A stretch of 64,000 bases of DNA from Cryptosporangium arvum DSM 44712 (GTDB lineage: Bacteria > Actinomycetota > Actinomycetes > Mycobacteriales > Cryptosporangiaceae), in contig NZ_KK073874.1 in assembly GCF_000585375.1 (NCBI RefSeq), positions 7,289,913-7,353,912 on the forward strand. Direction: 5' to 3'. Numbering within the stretch: position 1 is the stretch's first letter; the number at the start of each line of letters is the position of its first letter. The notes under the pieces are model-generated. The model ran no database searches and was not told where the DNA came from. It saw only the letters and a program-made list of their open reading frames with translations. Shown here piece after piece: positions 55,814 to 64,000 of the stretch. A program made the position numbers and the translations under genes.

Positions 55814-56365
55814 TCACCACCGTCGTGAAGGACGTGCGGGTCGGTCGCCCCCGGGCGGGGGCACCGGTGCTGCATACGGACGCTCCGGAGCGGGCGATGT
55901 CGGCGCGGGGTCGTCCGGCTCCGAACCCAGCCGCGCCGCCGGCCGCAGCGGCACACCCGGTCCCGGCACACCCGGTCCCGGCACACCCGGTCCCGGCACA
56001 CCCGGCACCGGCACACCCGGCACCGGCACACCCGGCACCGGCGAACCCCGCTCCGGCGCAACCGGATACGCGACCGGATTCGCCGCCGGGCGCAGATACG
56101 GCAGACCGGGCGCATCGAACCGGAGCGCGACATCCAGGCGGCCGCCGAGAGCTTCGGCGTAGCGCTCGAGCGTCGACATCCGCGGGTCGACGTCACCGGC
56201 CTCCAGCCGCGCGACCGTCGACTGGGAGGTGCCCATGCGTGCGGCGATCTCGGTCTGCGAGAGCCCCGCGGCGCGGCGGTGGTCAGCGAGCGCGCTCACC
56301 GTCTCGCGCCGACGCCGCAGCGCCGCCTCCCGGAACCCCGGCAGCCGGGGCAACTCCTCGCTCAT
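55814..56365 (-). CDS. XRE-family HTH regulator with Pro-Gly-Val repeat tail
   Basis: A 183-residue protein. Helix-turn-helix at about 28-58 (HRRAAGLSQTEIAARMGTSQ, STVARLEAGDVDPRMSTLER), then a beta region LGGRLDVALRFDAPG. The C-terminal half has six PVPGV/PGPGV pentapeptides encoded by a 15-bp repeat (about 55968-56044). ATG 56365 lies inside a perfect inverted repeat that is the likely self-binding operator. It sits between iscS and a ClpP-like gene, which it probably regulates. Confidence 0.8.
   Translation of the reverse strand: MSEELPRLPGFREAALRRRRETVSALADHRRAAGLSQTEIAARMGTSQSTVARLEAGDVDPRMSTLERYAEALGGRLDVALRFDAPGLPYLRPAANPVAYPVAPERGSPVPGVPVPGVPVPGVPGPGVPGPGVPGPGVPLRPAARLGSEPDDPAPTSPAPERPYAAPVPPPGGDRPARPSRRW
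55968..56045. repeat. 15-bp coding array GGCACACCCGGTCCC / GGCACACCCGGCACC
   Basis: About six 15-bp units encode Pro-Gly-rich pentapeptides at the C-terminus of the XRE regulator. Same period as the arrays at 45481, 46231 and 52135. Confidence 0.9.
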
Positions 56366-56394
56366 ATCAAGAACGGTATCTCTGATATGAGATA
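56361..56394. promoter_or_regulatory. Overlapping palindromes covering the XRE gene start
   Basis: CTCATATCA (56361-56369) and TGATATGAG (56383-56391) are exact complements 13 bp apart; TATCTC and GAGATA (56377-56394) form a second one around TGATAT. The start codon of the XRE gene lies in the first arm. A bound regulator would block its own transcription or translation. Confidence 0.7.
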
Positions 56395-56433
56395 AGCGCA
56401 CTCCGCCGACAGCGAACGGCAACCGCGCGAGGT

Positions 56434-57612
56434 TCAGGCCTTGCGGACGGCGCCGGCGCGACGAGCGCGCTCCACGACTCCGCCGATTGCGCTGACCAGC
56501 GCGTCCACGTCCTCGCTCGTCGACGTGTGCCCCAGCGAGAACCGCAACGAGCCGCGCGCCCGCTCGACCCCCGACCCCATCGCGACGAGCACGTGGCTGG
56601 GTTGCGCCACACCGGCCGAGCACGCCGACCCGGTCGAGCACTCGATGCCGCGCGCGTCCAGCAGCATCAGCAGCGCATCGCCCTCGCAGCCGGGGAACGA
56701 GAAGTGCGCGTTGCCGGGCAGGCGCGAGGGCCCGGACGCAGGTCCGTTCAGCACCGCGTCGGGCACTTCCTCGAGCAGCCGGGACACGAGCGAGTCCCGG
56801 AGTGAGGCCACCCGCGCCGCGTAGGACGCCCGGGCCTTCGTCACGGACTCCACCGCCACCGCGAACGCGACGATCGCCGGCGTATCGAGCGTGCCGGACC
56901 GCACGTCCCGCTCCTGGCCGCCGCCGTGCAGCAGCGGCACGCACGGCACGTCCCGGCCGAGCAGCAGGGCCCCGACGCCGAGCGGACCGCCGACCTTGTG
57001 CCCGGTGAGCGTCAACGCGTCCACTCCGGACGTACCGAAGTCGACCGGCACCTGGCCGACGGCCTGCACCGCGTCGCTGTGGAACGGTACGCCGGCGGCC
57101 CGGCTGATCGCTGCCAGCTCGGTGATCGGCTGCACGGTGCCGACCTCGTTGTTCGCCCACATGACGCTGACCAGCGCGACCGTGTCGCCGTGCCGCTCGA
57201 GGGCCTCGGCCAGCACCGACGGGGCCACGCAGCCGGCGTCGTCCACCGGGAGGAACTCGGCCGTGGCGCCCTCGTGCTGGGCCAGCCACTCGACGGCGTC
57301 GAGCACCGCGTGGTGTTCGACCGCGGAGGTCAGGACGACCGTGCGACGCGGATCGGCGTCGCGACGCGCCCAGAAGATGCCCTTGACAGCAAGATTGTCA
57401 CTTTCGGTGCCGCCGCCGGTGAACAGCACCTCGGACGGGCGGGCACCCAGCGCGGCCGCGAGCCGCTCCCGGGCCTCCTCGACCGCGCGACGGGCCCGGC
57501 GCCCCGCCGCGTGCAGCGAGGACGGGTTGCCGACAGCGCCCAGCGCACCGGTGAGCGCGGCGACCGCCTCCGGCAGCATCGGCGTGGTCGCCGCGTGATC
57601 GAGGTACACCAT
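56434..57612 (-). CDS. iscS: Cysteine desulfurase
   Basis: A 392-residue PLP desulfurase, probably the sulfur donor for MnmA and Fe-S assembly. It opens [20 protein letters not shown] Lys in [15 protein letters not shown], active Cys in [17 protein letters not shown]. The Cys loop is short, as in the NifS/IscS class used by mnmA clusters. It precedes an XRE gene and mnmA on the same strand. Confidence 0.94.
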   Translation of the reverse strand: MVYLDHAATTPMLPEAVAALTGALGAVGNPSSLHAAGRRARRAVEEARERLAAALGARPSEVLFTGGGTESDNLAVKGIFWARRDADPRRTVVLTSAVEHHAVLDAVEWLAQHEGATAEFLPVDDAGCVAPSVLAEALERHGDTVALVSVMWANNEVGTVQPITELAAISRAAGVPFHSDAVQAVGQVPVDFGTSGVDALTLTGHKVGGPLGVGALLLGRDVPCVPLLHGGGQERDVRSGTLDTPAIVAFAVAVESVTKARASYAARVASLRDSLVSRLLEEVPDAVLNGPASGPSRLPGNAHFSFPGCEGDALLMLLDARGIECSTGSACSAGVAQPSHVLVAMGSGVERARGSLRFSLGHTSTSEDVDALVSAIGGVVERARRAGAVRKA

Positions 57613-57664
57613 GACGGCGTTCAGCCTATCCGGCGCGACCGGAGCGCCGGGGCCACCCGGGACG

Positions 57665-59155
57665 TCACGGCGCGGACCGCAGGCGCAGGCGCGGCGCGAC
57701 CAGAACACCGACGACGGCGATGCCCACCATCGCGACGTCGATCGCACCGATCGCGGTCGACATCCCGAACGCACCCGCGGTCGCGGCGGCCACCAGCACA
57801 CCACCGAAGCCGATCGTCAGCGAGCTGGTCAGCGCGTCGGAGATCTGCAGGCTGGCGCTGTTGCGGCCGCGGTCGGCGTCGGTGGAGTTCTCCAGCAGCA
57901 GCACCGACAGCGACGGCATCACCAACCCCATGCCGATCCCCCCGAAGATCCAGGCCGGGAACGCCACCCACGCCGAGCCCGGCACCCAGGCCACGACCGC
58001 CATCGACGAGCTCGCGATGCCGACGGCGACCATGCCGGTCCCGACCGCCACCGAGCGCGGCAGGTTCGGGTAGCGCCCCTGCAACCAGGACGCGCCCGAC
58101 CAGCCGAGCGCGCCGAACGTCAGCGGAAGACCGGCGGCGACCGCGCTCCAGCCGTGCACCGAGCTGAGCGTCAGCGGCACCAACGTGTCCACCGCGAAGA
58201 ACGAACCGGCCGCCAGCCCACGCATCAGCACCACGGCCGGCAGCCCGGCGGCCGCGGACGCCACTCCCACCGGCAGCAGCCGCCGCACGGCCACCACGAC
58301 CGACACCAGGCCGACCAGCGCGACCGGGATCGCGACGAGGTCCAGCCGCTCCCCGGCCAGCTGCAACAGCACCACGCCGACGCCGGCCAGCAGCGCGTAG
58401 GGCCAGCGGGCCGCCGCACCGCCGCGGTAGGCGTTGGACGGCGGCGCCGGAACCGGCGCGGCAGCCGCGGACGGCGCTCGCCGCAGCCCGGGGACGATCA
58501 GCAGCGCGCCCAGGATCACCAGCGGTAACAGCCCGAGGAACACCAGTCGCCAGTGGGCGTGCTGGGCCAGCGAACCGGCCACGACCGGGCCGAGCAGCCC
58601 CGGCATCACCCAGCCGATCGCGGTCAGCCCGAACACCCGCGGGTGCAGCGACGGCGGGAAGCTGACGCCGATCAGCACGTACATGACGACGATCAGGATG
58701 CCGCCGCCGAGCCCCTGCACCAGGCGCCCGACGATCAGCTGCACCATCGTCGTCGCGGTGCCGGCGACCAGCAGGCCCAGCGCGAACGCCACCAGGCCGA
58801 CCACCATGGGTCTGGTGGGGCCGAGCTTGTCGGCGAGCTCACCGGCCAGCACCATGCCGAGCAGGTTGGCGACCATGAACGCGGAGAACGGCCACGCGTA
58901 GTAGGCCATGCCGTCGAGCGACTCGACGACGATCGGCATCGCGGTGACGACCGACATCGCCTCGAACGCCACGATCGAGACGATCAGCAGCAGGCCGATG
59001 CTGGTGCCGCGGTACTGCTTGCCGAAGACGGAGACCGGCTCAGGTCGTGCGTCAGTAATCGAGTCGGTCACCCGGTGAACGTTACGACGTGGAAACGATG
59101 AATTTTCCGAACTGTTCGCACGATCACTCGACAAACCCTCGATCAGGTCGCTCAT
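57665..59155 (-). CDS. MFS transporter, DHA2-like, 14 membrane segments
   Basis: A 496-residue major facilitator of the drug/H+ antiporter-2 type. Motif A is [13 protein letters not shown]; the alternating segments include [38 protein letters not shown], and a central loop with [19 protein letters not shown] at 59071 (TAACGT 7 nt upstream, [12 protein letters not shown]) is an alternative start giving 468 residues. Likely exports a small molecule; substrate unknown. Confidence 0.88.
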   Translation of the reverse strand: MSDLIEGLSSDRANSSENSSFPRRNVHRVTDSITDARPEPVSVFGKQYRGTSIGLLLIVSIVAFEAMSVVTAMPIVVESLDGMAYYAWPFSAFMVANLLGMVLAGELADKLGPTRPMVVGLVAFALGLLVAGTATTMVQLIVGRLVQGLGGGILIVVMYVLIGVSFPPSLHPRVFGLTAIGWVMPGLLGPVVAGSLAQHAHWRLVFLGLLPLVILGALLIVPGLRRAPSAAAAPVPAPPSNAYRGGAAARWPYALLAGVGVVLLQLAGERLDLVAIPVALVGLVSVVVAVRRLLPVGVASAAAGLPAVVLMRGLAAGSFFAVDTLVPLTLSSVHGWSAVAAGLPLTFGALGWSGASWLQGRYPNLPRSVAVGTGMVAVGIASSSMAVVAWVPGSAWVAFPAWIFGGIGMGLVMPSLSVLLLENSTDADRGRNSASLQISDALTSSLTIGFGGVLVAAATAGAFGMSTAIGAIDVAMVGIAVVGVLVAPRLRLRSAP

Positions 59156-59192
59156 GACCTGACGCTATGACCTCAACCGCGCTTCACATCAA

Positions 59193-59226
59193 GACGGCCG
59201 GGCCCCCCACGGGGAACCCGGCCGTC
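59193..59226 (-). terminator. Hairpin after etfA
   Basis: GACGGCCGGG pairs with CCCGGCCGTC over 10 bp, with CCCC/GGGG able to extend it inwards, 14 bp beyond the etfA stop. On the minus strand TT follows but no long U-tract. Confidence 0.6.
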
Positions 59227-59240
59227 CGAGCGCGGAAGGC

Positions 59241-60200
59241 TCAGCCCTTGCGCTTGCGTACCTCTTCGGCGGCCTGCGGGGCCACCGCGAACAGGTCACC
59301 GACCACGCCGTAGTCGGCGAGCTCGAAGATCGGCGCCTCGGCGTCCTTGTTGACCGCGACGATCGTCTTCGAGGTCTGCATGCCGGCCCGGTGCTGGATC
59401 GCGCCGGAGATGCCGAGCGCGACGTAGAGCTGCGGCGACACGGTCTTCCCGGTCTGCCCGACCTGGAACTGGTGCGGGTAGAAGCCGGAGTCGACCGCGG
59501 CCCGGGACGCACCCACCGCGGCACCCAGCGAGTCGGCCAGATCCTCGACGACCTTGAAGTTGTCGGCGGAACCGACGCCCCGGCCGCCCGACACGACGAT
59601 GTTCGCGTCGGTGAGCTCCGGGCGGGAGCCGCTGGACTCCACCACCCGGTCCAGGATCTTCGCCTTGGTGGCGGCCTCGTCCAGCGAGACGTCCACGGCG
59701 ACGAGTTCGCCCGCGGCCGGGGCAGCGGCCGCGTCGACCGCGCCGCCCTTCAGCACGAGGATCGGCGTCCCCGACGTGACCTGCGACTTCACGATCCACT
59801 GCCCGGCGAAGATCGCCTGCGTCGCGACCCCGTCCGCGCCCAGGTCGACGACGTCGTAGAGCAGACCGGACTCGAGCTTCACGGCCAGCCGGCCGGCGAT
59901 CTCCTTGCCCTCCGCGGTCGCCGCGATCAGGATCGCCGCCGGACTGGCCGAGGCAGCCAGCGACGCCAGGATCGACGCCTTCGGCGCCACCAGGTACGAC
60001 AGCACGTCCTCGGACTCGGCCGCGTAGATCTTCGCCGCGCCGTACTCCTTCAGCGTGTCCGCGTAACCGGCCGCGGTGCCCGGCGTGCCGACCACGACGG
60101 CCGACGGCTCGCCGAGGGCGCGCGCCGCGGTGAGCAGCTCGAGCGAGATCTTCTTGACGGCGCCGTCGACGTGCTCGACGAGAACCAGAACTTCAGCCAT
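59241..60200 (-). CDS. etfA: Electron transfer flavoprotein alpha subunit
   Basis: A 319-residue EtfA (FixB). N-terminal domain [20 protein letters not shown]-terminal FAD domain with [45 protein letters not shown] as separate pieces [11 protein letters not shown] and QVGQTGKTV, and [20 protein letters not shown]. Together with EtfB it takes electrons from acyl-CoA dehydrogenases. It follows etfB by 14 bp with AGGAGG. Confidence 0.96.
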   Translation of the reverse strand: MAEVLVLVEHVDGAVKKISLELLTAARALGEPSAVVVGTPGTAAGYADTLKEYGAAKIYAAESEDVLSYLVAPKASILASLAASASPAAILIAATAEGKEIAGRLAVKLESGLLYDVVDLGADGVATQAIFAGQWIVKSQVTSGTPILVLKGGAVDAAAAPAAGELVAVDVSLDEAATKAKILDRVVESSGSRPELTDANIVVSGGRGVGSADNFKVVEDLADSLGAAVGASRAAVDSGFYPHQFQVGQTGKTVSPQLYVALGISGAIQHRAGMQTSKTIVAVNKDAEAPIFELADYGVVGDLFAVAPQAAEEVRKRKG

Positions 60201-60214
60201 GAGTTGGGTCCTCC

Positions 60215-60994
60215 TCAGACGATCTTCTCGGCGGCCAGGTACGCGACCAGCTTGGAGCCGGCGTCGCCCTCGTCGGTGACCTTCTCACCGGCGGCGCGCG
60301 GCGGACGCGGAGCGGCGTCCACGACCTTCGACGTCGCGGCACCCAGGCCCACCTCGGCCGCGTCCACCCCGAGGTCCGCGAGGGACTTCGTGTCGACCGG
60401 CTTCTTCTTCGCGGCCATGATGCCCTTGAACGAGGGGTACCGCGGCTCGTTGATCGTGTCCCAGACGCTCACGATCGCCGGGGTCTGCGCCTCGACGACC
60501 TGGTAGCCGTCCTCCAGCTGACGCTCGATGGTGAGCGTGGTGCCGTCGACGGTGAGCTTGCGGGCACCGGTGAGCCCGGCGACGCCGAGCCGCTCCGAGA
60601 GCATCGACGCCATCGCGGCGGCGCGCCCGTCGGTCGACTCCGCCCCGGCGATCACGAGGTCCCACTCCAGCCCCTTGAGCGCCGAAGCGAGCACCTTGGA
60701 GGTGGCGAGGGAGTCCGACCCGTGCAGCGCGGGGTCGTTCACGTGCACCGCGCCGTCGGGACCCATCGAGAGCGCCTTGCGGATCGACTCGGTGGCCTTG
60801 TCCGGTCCCATCGTCAGGATGGTGACGGTGCCGCCGACGGCTTCCTTGACCTTGAGCGCCTCTTCGATCGCGTACTCGTCCATCTCGTTGATGACGAGAT
60901 TGGCCGAGTCGCGTTCCACGGTCTTGTCGTCTGCGCGCAGCGACCGTTCGGTACCGGAGTCCGGAACCTGCTTGACCAGTACGACGATGTTCAT
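60215..60994 (-). CDS. etfB: Electron transfer flavoprotein beta subunit
   Basis: A 259-residue EtfB (FixA). It opens MNIVVLVKQVPDSGTERSL; DEYAIEEALKVKE and GAESTDGRAAAMASMLSERL line the nucleotide site, and EPRYPSFKGIMAAKKKPVD is the signature. First gene of the leftward etfBA operon. The region upstream (61000-61211) holds an inverted repeat GGGTAA-N17-TTACCC at 61054-61082. Confidence 0.96.
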   Translation of the reverse strand: MNIVVLVKQVPDSGTERSLRADDKTVERDSANLVINEMDEYAIEEALKVKEAVGGTVTILTMGPDKATESIRKALSMGPDGAVHVNDPALHGSDSLATSKVLASALKGLEWDLVIAGAESTDGRAAAMASMLSERLGVAGLTGARKLTVDGTTLTIERQLEDGYQVVEAQTPAIVSVWDTINEPRYPSFKGIMAAKKKPVDTKSLADLGVDAAEVGLGAATSKVVDAAPRPPRAAGEKVTDEGDAGSKLVAYLAAEKIV

Positions 60995-61053
60995 GGGTCT
61001 GTTCAGACCTCCTGCTCAGATCGTCCTCGGACTCGTGCGTCCGCGCGCACGCT

Positions 61054-61082
61054 GGGTAAAACAGTCACCGTTGATGTTACCC
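61054..61082. promoter_or_regulatory. Inverted repeat upstream of etfB
   Basis: GGGTAA (61054-61059) and TTACCC (61077-61082) are 17 bp apart in an AT-richer gap between etfB and the methyltransferase gene. A regulator site for etfBA is possible. Confidence 0.4.
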
Positions 61083-61211
61083 GCCGGTAGAATCGCCTGC
61101 ACCCGGCGTTCACCACGGAGCTTGTTAGCCATATCACCACGTCTGGGGACATCAGTCAGCATGGCGCCGGTCACGGTCGGCGGTCTCCACGCGTGCACTA
61201 ATGTCCGCGCG

Positions 61212-61775
61212 GTGGAGTTGACGCTGACGCGCCCCGTTGATTCGGCCGAGAACTACTGGTTCCGGCGGCACGAAGTCGCCTACCTCGCGGCCCGCCCGTG
61301 GCTCCGCGGCGCCACCGTGCTGGAGACCGCGGGCGAGGGGCACGGCGCGGGCATCCTGGCCCGGGTCGCCCGCGAGGTGATCACGACCGGGTCGAACGTG
61401 GCCGACCACAGCGTCGACGTGGTGGTGAGCCTGCAGCTTCCCCCGGACGTCACCGAGTGCGCGCGGGTGCTGCGCCCGGCCGGCACGCTCATCGTGAGCA
61501 CGCCGACCCGTCCGGGCGGAGCCGACGAGCTCACCGCCGGCCTCGCACCGCACTTCCGCGTCGACCGCCTGTACGGGGTCCGCCACCGGGGACGGCTCCG
61601 CCGGCTCGACCGCCGGTTCGCCGACGGGTTCGCGGCCGAGGTCGCCTCGCCCGCGGCCACCTGGCACCCCGCCCTGCGCCGCGAGGTGGTCCGGGTCACC
61701 CACCGCGACTTCACCTTCACCGAGGACGACGTGGACACCAGCCTCGACCTGTTCGCCGTCGCGATCGCCCGCTGA
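61212..61775 (+). CDS. Class I SAM-dependent methyltransferase (Rv3030-like position)
   Basis: A 187-residue protein with a short methyltransferase core: ATVLETAGEGHGAGILARVAR (shown as VLETAGEGHGAGIL) is motif I, and HSVDVVVSLQLPPDVTECARVLRPAGTLIVSTPT cut as ECARVLRPAGTLIVSTPT is motifs II-III. A TAATGT -10-like element 7 nt before GTG 61212 suggests a leaderless mRNA. In mycobacteria the gene divergent from etfB at this site (Rv3030) methylates polysaccharides; this protein is shorter, so the same role is only possible. Confidence 0.75.
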   Translation: MELTLTRPVDSAENYWFRRHEVAYLAARPWLRGATVLETAGEGHGAGILARVAREVITTGSNVADHSVDVVVSLQLPPDVTECARVLRPAGTLIVSTPTRPGGADELTAGLAPHFRVDRLYGVRHRGRLRRLDRRFADGFAAEVASPAATWHPALRREVVRVTHRDFTFTEDDVDTSLDLFAVAIAR

Positions 61776-61776
61776 C

Positions 61777-63249
61777 GTGGACGCCCGGCTACGCGCGCTC
61801 GCGGACCTGGACGTGGCCGGCACCCGCGAGGGAGCCGGCCGGCACGAGTACGACGGCATCGCCCAGGACCTCTCCCCCGACGCGATCCGGCGAGCGCTGC
61901 ACGCCGTCGGGAACGGCCCCACGTACGACGACCCGCACGACGAGGCGCACGTGGCCGCGTTCGAGCGGAGCGCCCGGGTGAGCTACGCGGAGCTCCAGCT
62001 CCACCGCCGCAACCCGGTCCCGCACCTCAACAACCTCGACCTGGCCTGCTACGACCGCGACTACGCCCCGGCCGAGGAGCGGGCCGCCGCCAAGGCCCGT
62101 CACCTCGCCGCCTGGCCGGACGCGATCGACGCGAGCATATCCGCGCTGGACGCGGTGCCGCCGGACGTCGCCGACGCGTGCCTTCCCGGCGCGATCGGCC
62201 TGGCCGCCGGGCTCGACCCGGACGAGCACGCCGGGCCGCTGGCCGCGCACGCCCGGCTGGTCGAGCACCTGCGGACGAAGACCGACGCCCCGGTCGAGCT
62301 CGGCGCACCCGCCCTCACCGCCCTGCTGAGCAGCGCCGAGGCGCTCGACGTCGACCTGGGTGCGCTCGCCGCCGACGGCGAGCGCGAACTGGCACGCATG
62401 CGTGCGCTGCTCGACGACGCCTGCGCACGCATCGCTCCCGGTCGGACCACGGCCACCACGGTCGCCGAGCTGCTCGCCGACCATCCCGACGCCACCGGCG
62501 TGCTCGCCGAGGCCCAGGCGCTGACCCACGAGGTGATCGCCTGGAGCAACGCGTCCGGGTTGATGCCCGACACCGACGGCGAGTGCCTGGTCGGGCCGGC
62601 GCCGGAGTCGCGGCAGTGGGCGATGGCCATGATGGACTGGGCCGCGCCCTACGAGCGCGACGCGCCGTCCTGGTACCACGTGACGCCGCCGGACCCGTCG
62701 TGGCCGCGTTCGGAGCAGGACGAGTGGCTCTCGGTGTTCAACCGGTCGAGCCTGCCCGCGATCACCGTGCACGAGGTGGCTCCCGGCCACTACACCCACG
62801 GCCGGGCGCTGCGCCGCCTCGACTCCGACGTCCGGCGTCTGCTGCTCTCCGGCGCGTTCGTCGAGGGCTGGGCGCACTACGTCGAAGAGCTGGCGCTGGA
62901 GGAGGGCTTCCGGGAGGGCGACCCGCGCTTCCAGGCCGGCGTCGCGCTGGAGGCGCTGGTGCGCGTCGTCCGCCTGCTCTGCGCGATCGGTCTGCACAGC
63001 GGCGCGATGACGGTGGCGGACGCCACCGCCCGGTTCACCGCCGACGCGTTCCTGTCCGGGCCGGCCGCGGTCTCCGAGGCCCGGCGCGGCACGTTCGACC
63101 CCACCTACGGCCGCTACACCTGGGGAAAGCTCGTCCTGCGCGATCTCCGCGAGCGCGCCGGGACCACGCCGCGGCGCTTCCACGAGGAACTGCTCGCGCT
63201 CGGCGCGCCGCCGCTCGGCCTCGCTTGCGCGATCGTGCCAGGCTCCTGA
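61777..63249 (+). CDS. DUF885 family protein (putative metallopeptidase-like)
   Basis: A 490-residue DUF885 protein. Family residues lie in TVHEVAPGHYTHGRALRRL (HExxPGH zinc-like motif) and GAFVEGWAHYVEELALEEGF, with FDPTYGRYTWGKL near the end. Relatives are treated as possible peptidases; activity is unproven. GTG at 61777 follows the methyltransferase stop by 1 nt, so the two are co-transcribed. No signal peptide. Confidence 0.85.
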   Translation: MDARLRALADLDVAGTREGAGRHEYDGIAQDLSPDAIRRALHAVGNGPTYDDPHDEAHVAAFERSARVSYAELQLHRRNPVPHLNNLDLACYDRDYAPAEERAAAKARHLAAWPDAIDASISALDAVPPDVADACLPGAIGLAAGLDPDEHAGPLAAHARLVEHLRTKTDAPVELGAPALTALLSSAEALDVDLGALAADGERELARMRALLDDACARIAPGRTTATTVAELLADHPDATGVLAEAQALTHEVIAWSNASGLMPDTDGECLVGPAPESRQWAMAMMDWAAPYERDAPSWYHVTPPDPSWPRSEQDEWLSVFNRSSLPAITVHEVAPGHYTHGRALRRLDSDVRRLLLSGAFVEGWAHYVEELALEEGFREGDPRFQAGVALEALVRVVRLLCAIGLHSGAMTVADATARFTADAFLSGPAAVSEARRGTFDPTYGRYTWGKLVLRDLRERAGTTPRRFHEELLALGAPPLGLACAIVPGS

Positions 63250-63251
63250 CC

Positions 63252-63815
63252 ATGGGATCGATCACGACCGGCCAATTCATCTCCCTCGACGGCGTCATCG
63301 AGGCGCCGGAGACCTGGCACTTCCCGTACTTCGACGACGAGATGGGCGCCGCGGTCGGCGCGCTGATGGACAACGACGCGATGTTGCTCGGCCGCCGCAC
63401 CTACGACGGTTTCGCCGAGTACTGGCCGAAGGCCGACGCCAACGACCCGATGACCGCGCAGATGAACGCCGCGCGCAAGTACGTCGTCTCGAACACGCTC
63501 ACCACGGCCTCGTGGGAGAACTCGACGATCATCAGCGGCGACGAGGCAGCCGTCGCCGCCGAGCTGACGAAGCTGAAGGCCGACCAGCGGCTCGGCATCA
63601 CCGGCAGCGCGGGCCTGGTCCAGTGGTTGCTGCAGCACTCGCTCGTCGACGAGCTGCACCTGCTGGTGCACCCGATCATCGTCGGCAAGGGGCAGAAGCT
63701 GTTCTCCGACGGCGCCTCGGTGCCCCTGAAGCTGCTCTCGTCCACGACGTTCGGCACCGGCGTCGTGCACGCGGTCTACGGCCCGGCCGACCAGCGGGTG
63801 TCCGGCCGGCCATGA
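63252..63815 (+). CDS. Dihydrofolate reductase-family protein (RibD C-terminal type)
   Basis: A 187-residue DHFR-fold protein: MGSITTGQFISLDGVIEAPE is the family N-terminus, then LLGRRTYDGFAEYWP, VSNTLTTASWENSTII, GSAGLVQWLLQHSLVDELHL and VHPIIVGKGQKLF. Most relatives are of unknown substrate and not true folate enzymes. It begins 2 nt after the DUF885 stop and lies beside an ECF sigma factor, a common pairing. Confidence 0.88.
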   Translation: MGSITTGQFISLDGVIEAPETWHFPYFDDEMGAAVGALMDNDAMLLGRRTYDGFAEYWPKADANDPMTAQMNAARKYVVSNTLTTASWENSTIISGDEAAVAAELTKLKADQRLGITGSAGLVQWLLQHSLVDELHLLVHPIIVGKGQKLFSDGASVPLKLLSSTTFGTGVVHAVYGPADQRVSGRP

Positions 63816-63880
63816 GAGCGGGACACGTGGCACGAGTGTCGGCGTAGGCCCGGGAAGCTGTCGGGCCAGGAGACCGTGCC

Positions 63881-64000
63881 CTAGAGCGCCTTTCGCCGGG
63901 CGGTCAGGAAGTCGCGCTCGGCGGGGTTGTCCGCCAGGGCGATCGCCGCGTCGTACGCGCTCGCGGCCTCGCCCGGCCGGCCCAGGCGTCGCAGCAGGTC
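63881..64000 (-). CDS. C-terminus of a DUF6596-type ECF sigma factor (partial)
   Basis: Only the last 39 residues are in the window: LLRRLGRPGEAASAYDAAIA followed by LADNPAERDFLTARRKAL and a TAG stop. This TPR-like ending with NPAERxFL is the C-terminal signature of ECF sigma factors with a DUF6596 extension. The start and sigma domains lie beyond the edge. Confidence 0.7.
   Translation of the reverse strand, partial: DLLRRLGRPGEAASAYDAAIALADNPAERDFLTARRKAL

Noticed and set aside
61016-61198. A 60-codon leftward ORF between etfB and the methyltransferase gene
   Set aside because: It overlaps probable promoters and an inverted repeat. An internal start (MANKLRGERRVQ) is not preceded by a clear signal. 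Too weak to call.

Overview
This window is chromosomal DNA from a high-G+C actinomycete. The evidence is strong GC bias at third codon positions, many GTG starts, many probable leaderless promoters (a -10 hexamer 6-8 nt before a start codon), SigE-type and DUF6596-type ECF sigma factors, B12-independent-methionine-synthase-like and cfp6/lppZ-like genes, and gene order. The order leuB-serA / ilvC-ilvN-ilvB / PH-domain gene / sugar-dehydrogenase lipoprotein / gatB-gatA-gatC / ligA / methionine-synthase-like / trmU-iscS / etfA-etfB / methyltransferase matches, from memory, Mycobacterium tuberculosis Rv2995c-Rv3030 with insertions. I cannot name the genus.

Layout. 1-3.9 kb: 3' part of a sugar ABC importer (permease, binding lipoprotein), its divergent LacI repressor with operator-like palindromes, and a conserved gene of doubtful function. 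3.9-5.7 kb: citramalate synthase behind an attenuator leader. 5.7-9.7 kb: a PuuD-like amidohydrolase, a PadR regulator with a DrrAB-type ABC exporter, and a Uma2-fold gene. 9.7-14.0 kb: a leftward FadR-regulator / glutamine-synthetase-like / aldehyde dehydrogenase / SDR operon resembling gamma-glutamylated amine catabolism. 14.0-19.4 kb: DUF2252, ilvE, leuB and serA. 20.1-27.1 kb: a compact rightward operon not explained by primary metabolism (radical SAM, two paralogous ATP-grasp ligases, an SDR without its catalytic Tyr/Lys, histidine phosphatase, PhyH-type dioxygenase, MFS exporter), placed between serA and ilvC. 27.1-33.1 kb: ilvC, ilvN, ilvB with an attenuator leader, a YefM-YoeB toxin-antitoxin pair, and ilvD. 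33.3-43.7 kb: housekeeping and small regulatory genes including gatCAB and arfB. 43.7-46.8 kb: a decayed zone with an ABC-exporter pseudogene, an SDR and repeat-rich non-coding DNA. 46.8-61.0 kb: ligA, methionine-synthase-like gene, S41 protease, HTH regulator, a repeat-bearing mannosyltransferase, trmU, a ClpP-like pseudo-enzyme, an XRE regulator, iscS, an MFS transporter and etfBA. 61.2-64.0 kb: a methyltransferase, a DUF885 protein, a DHFR-like reductase and the end of a sigma factor.

How the genes work together. CimA, IlvBN, IlvC, IlvD, IlvE and LeuB cover most of isoleucine/valine/leucine synthesis, and SerA feeds serine. cimA and ilvB share a leader: a short peptide ending Ser-TAG, a hairpin with loop CCGCACCAC whose stem covaries between the two copies, then a U-tailed terminator. 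This points to shared attenuation control. TrmU and IscS supply tRNA thiolation. EtfBA carries electrons from acyl-CoA dehydrogenases. The 20-27 kb operon looks like a small biosynthetic pathway: amide bonds by ATP-grasp ligases, radical and 2-oxoglutarate-dependent tailoring, dephosphorylation and export, with no NRPS, PKS or clear precursor peptide. It is the best candidate here for an undescribed system.
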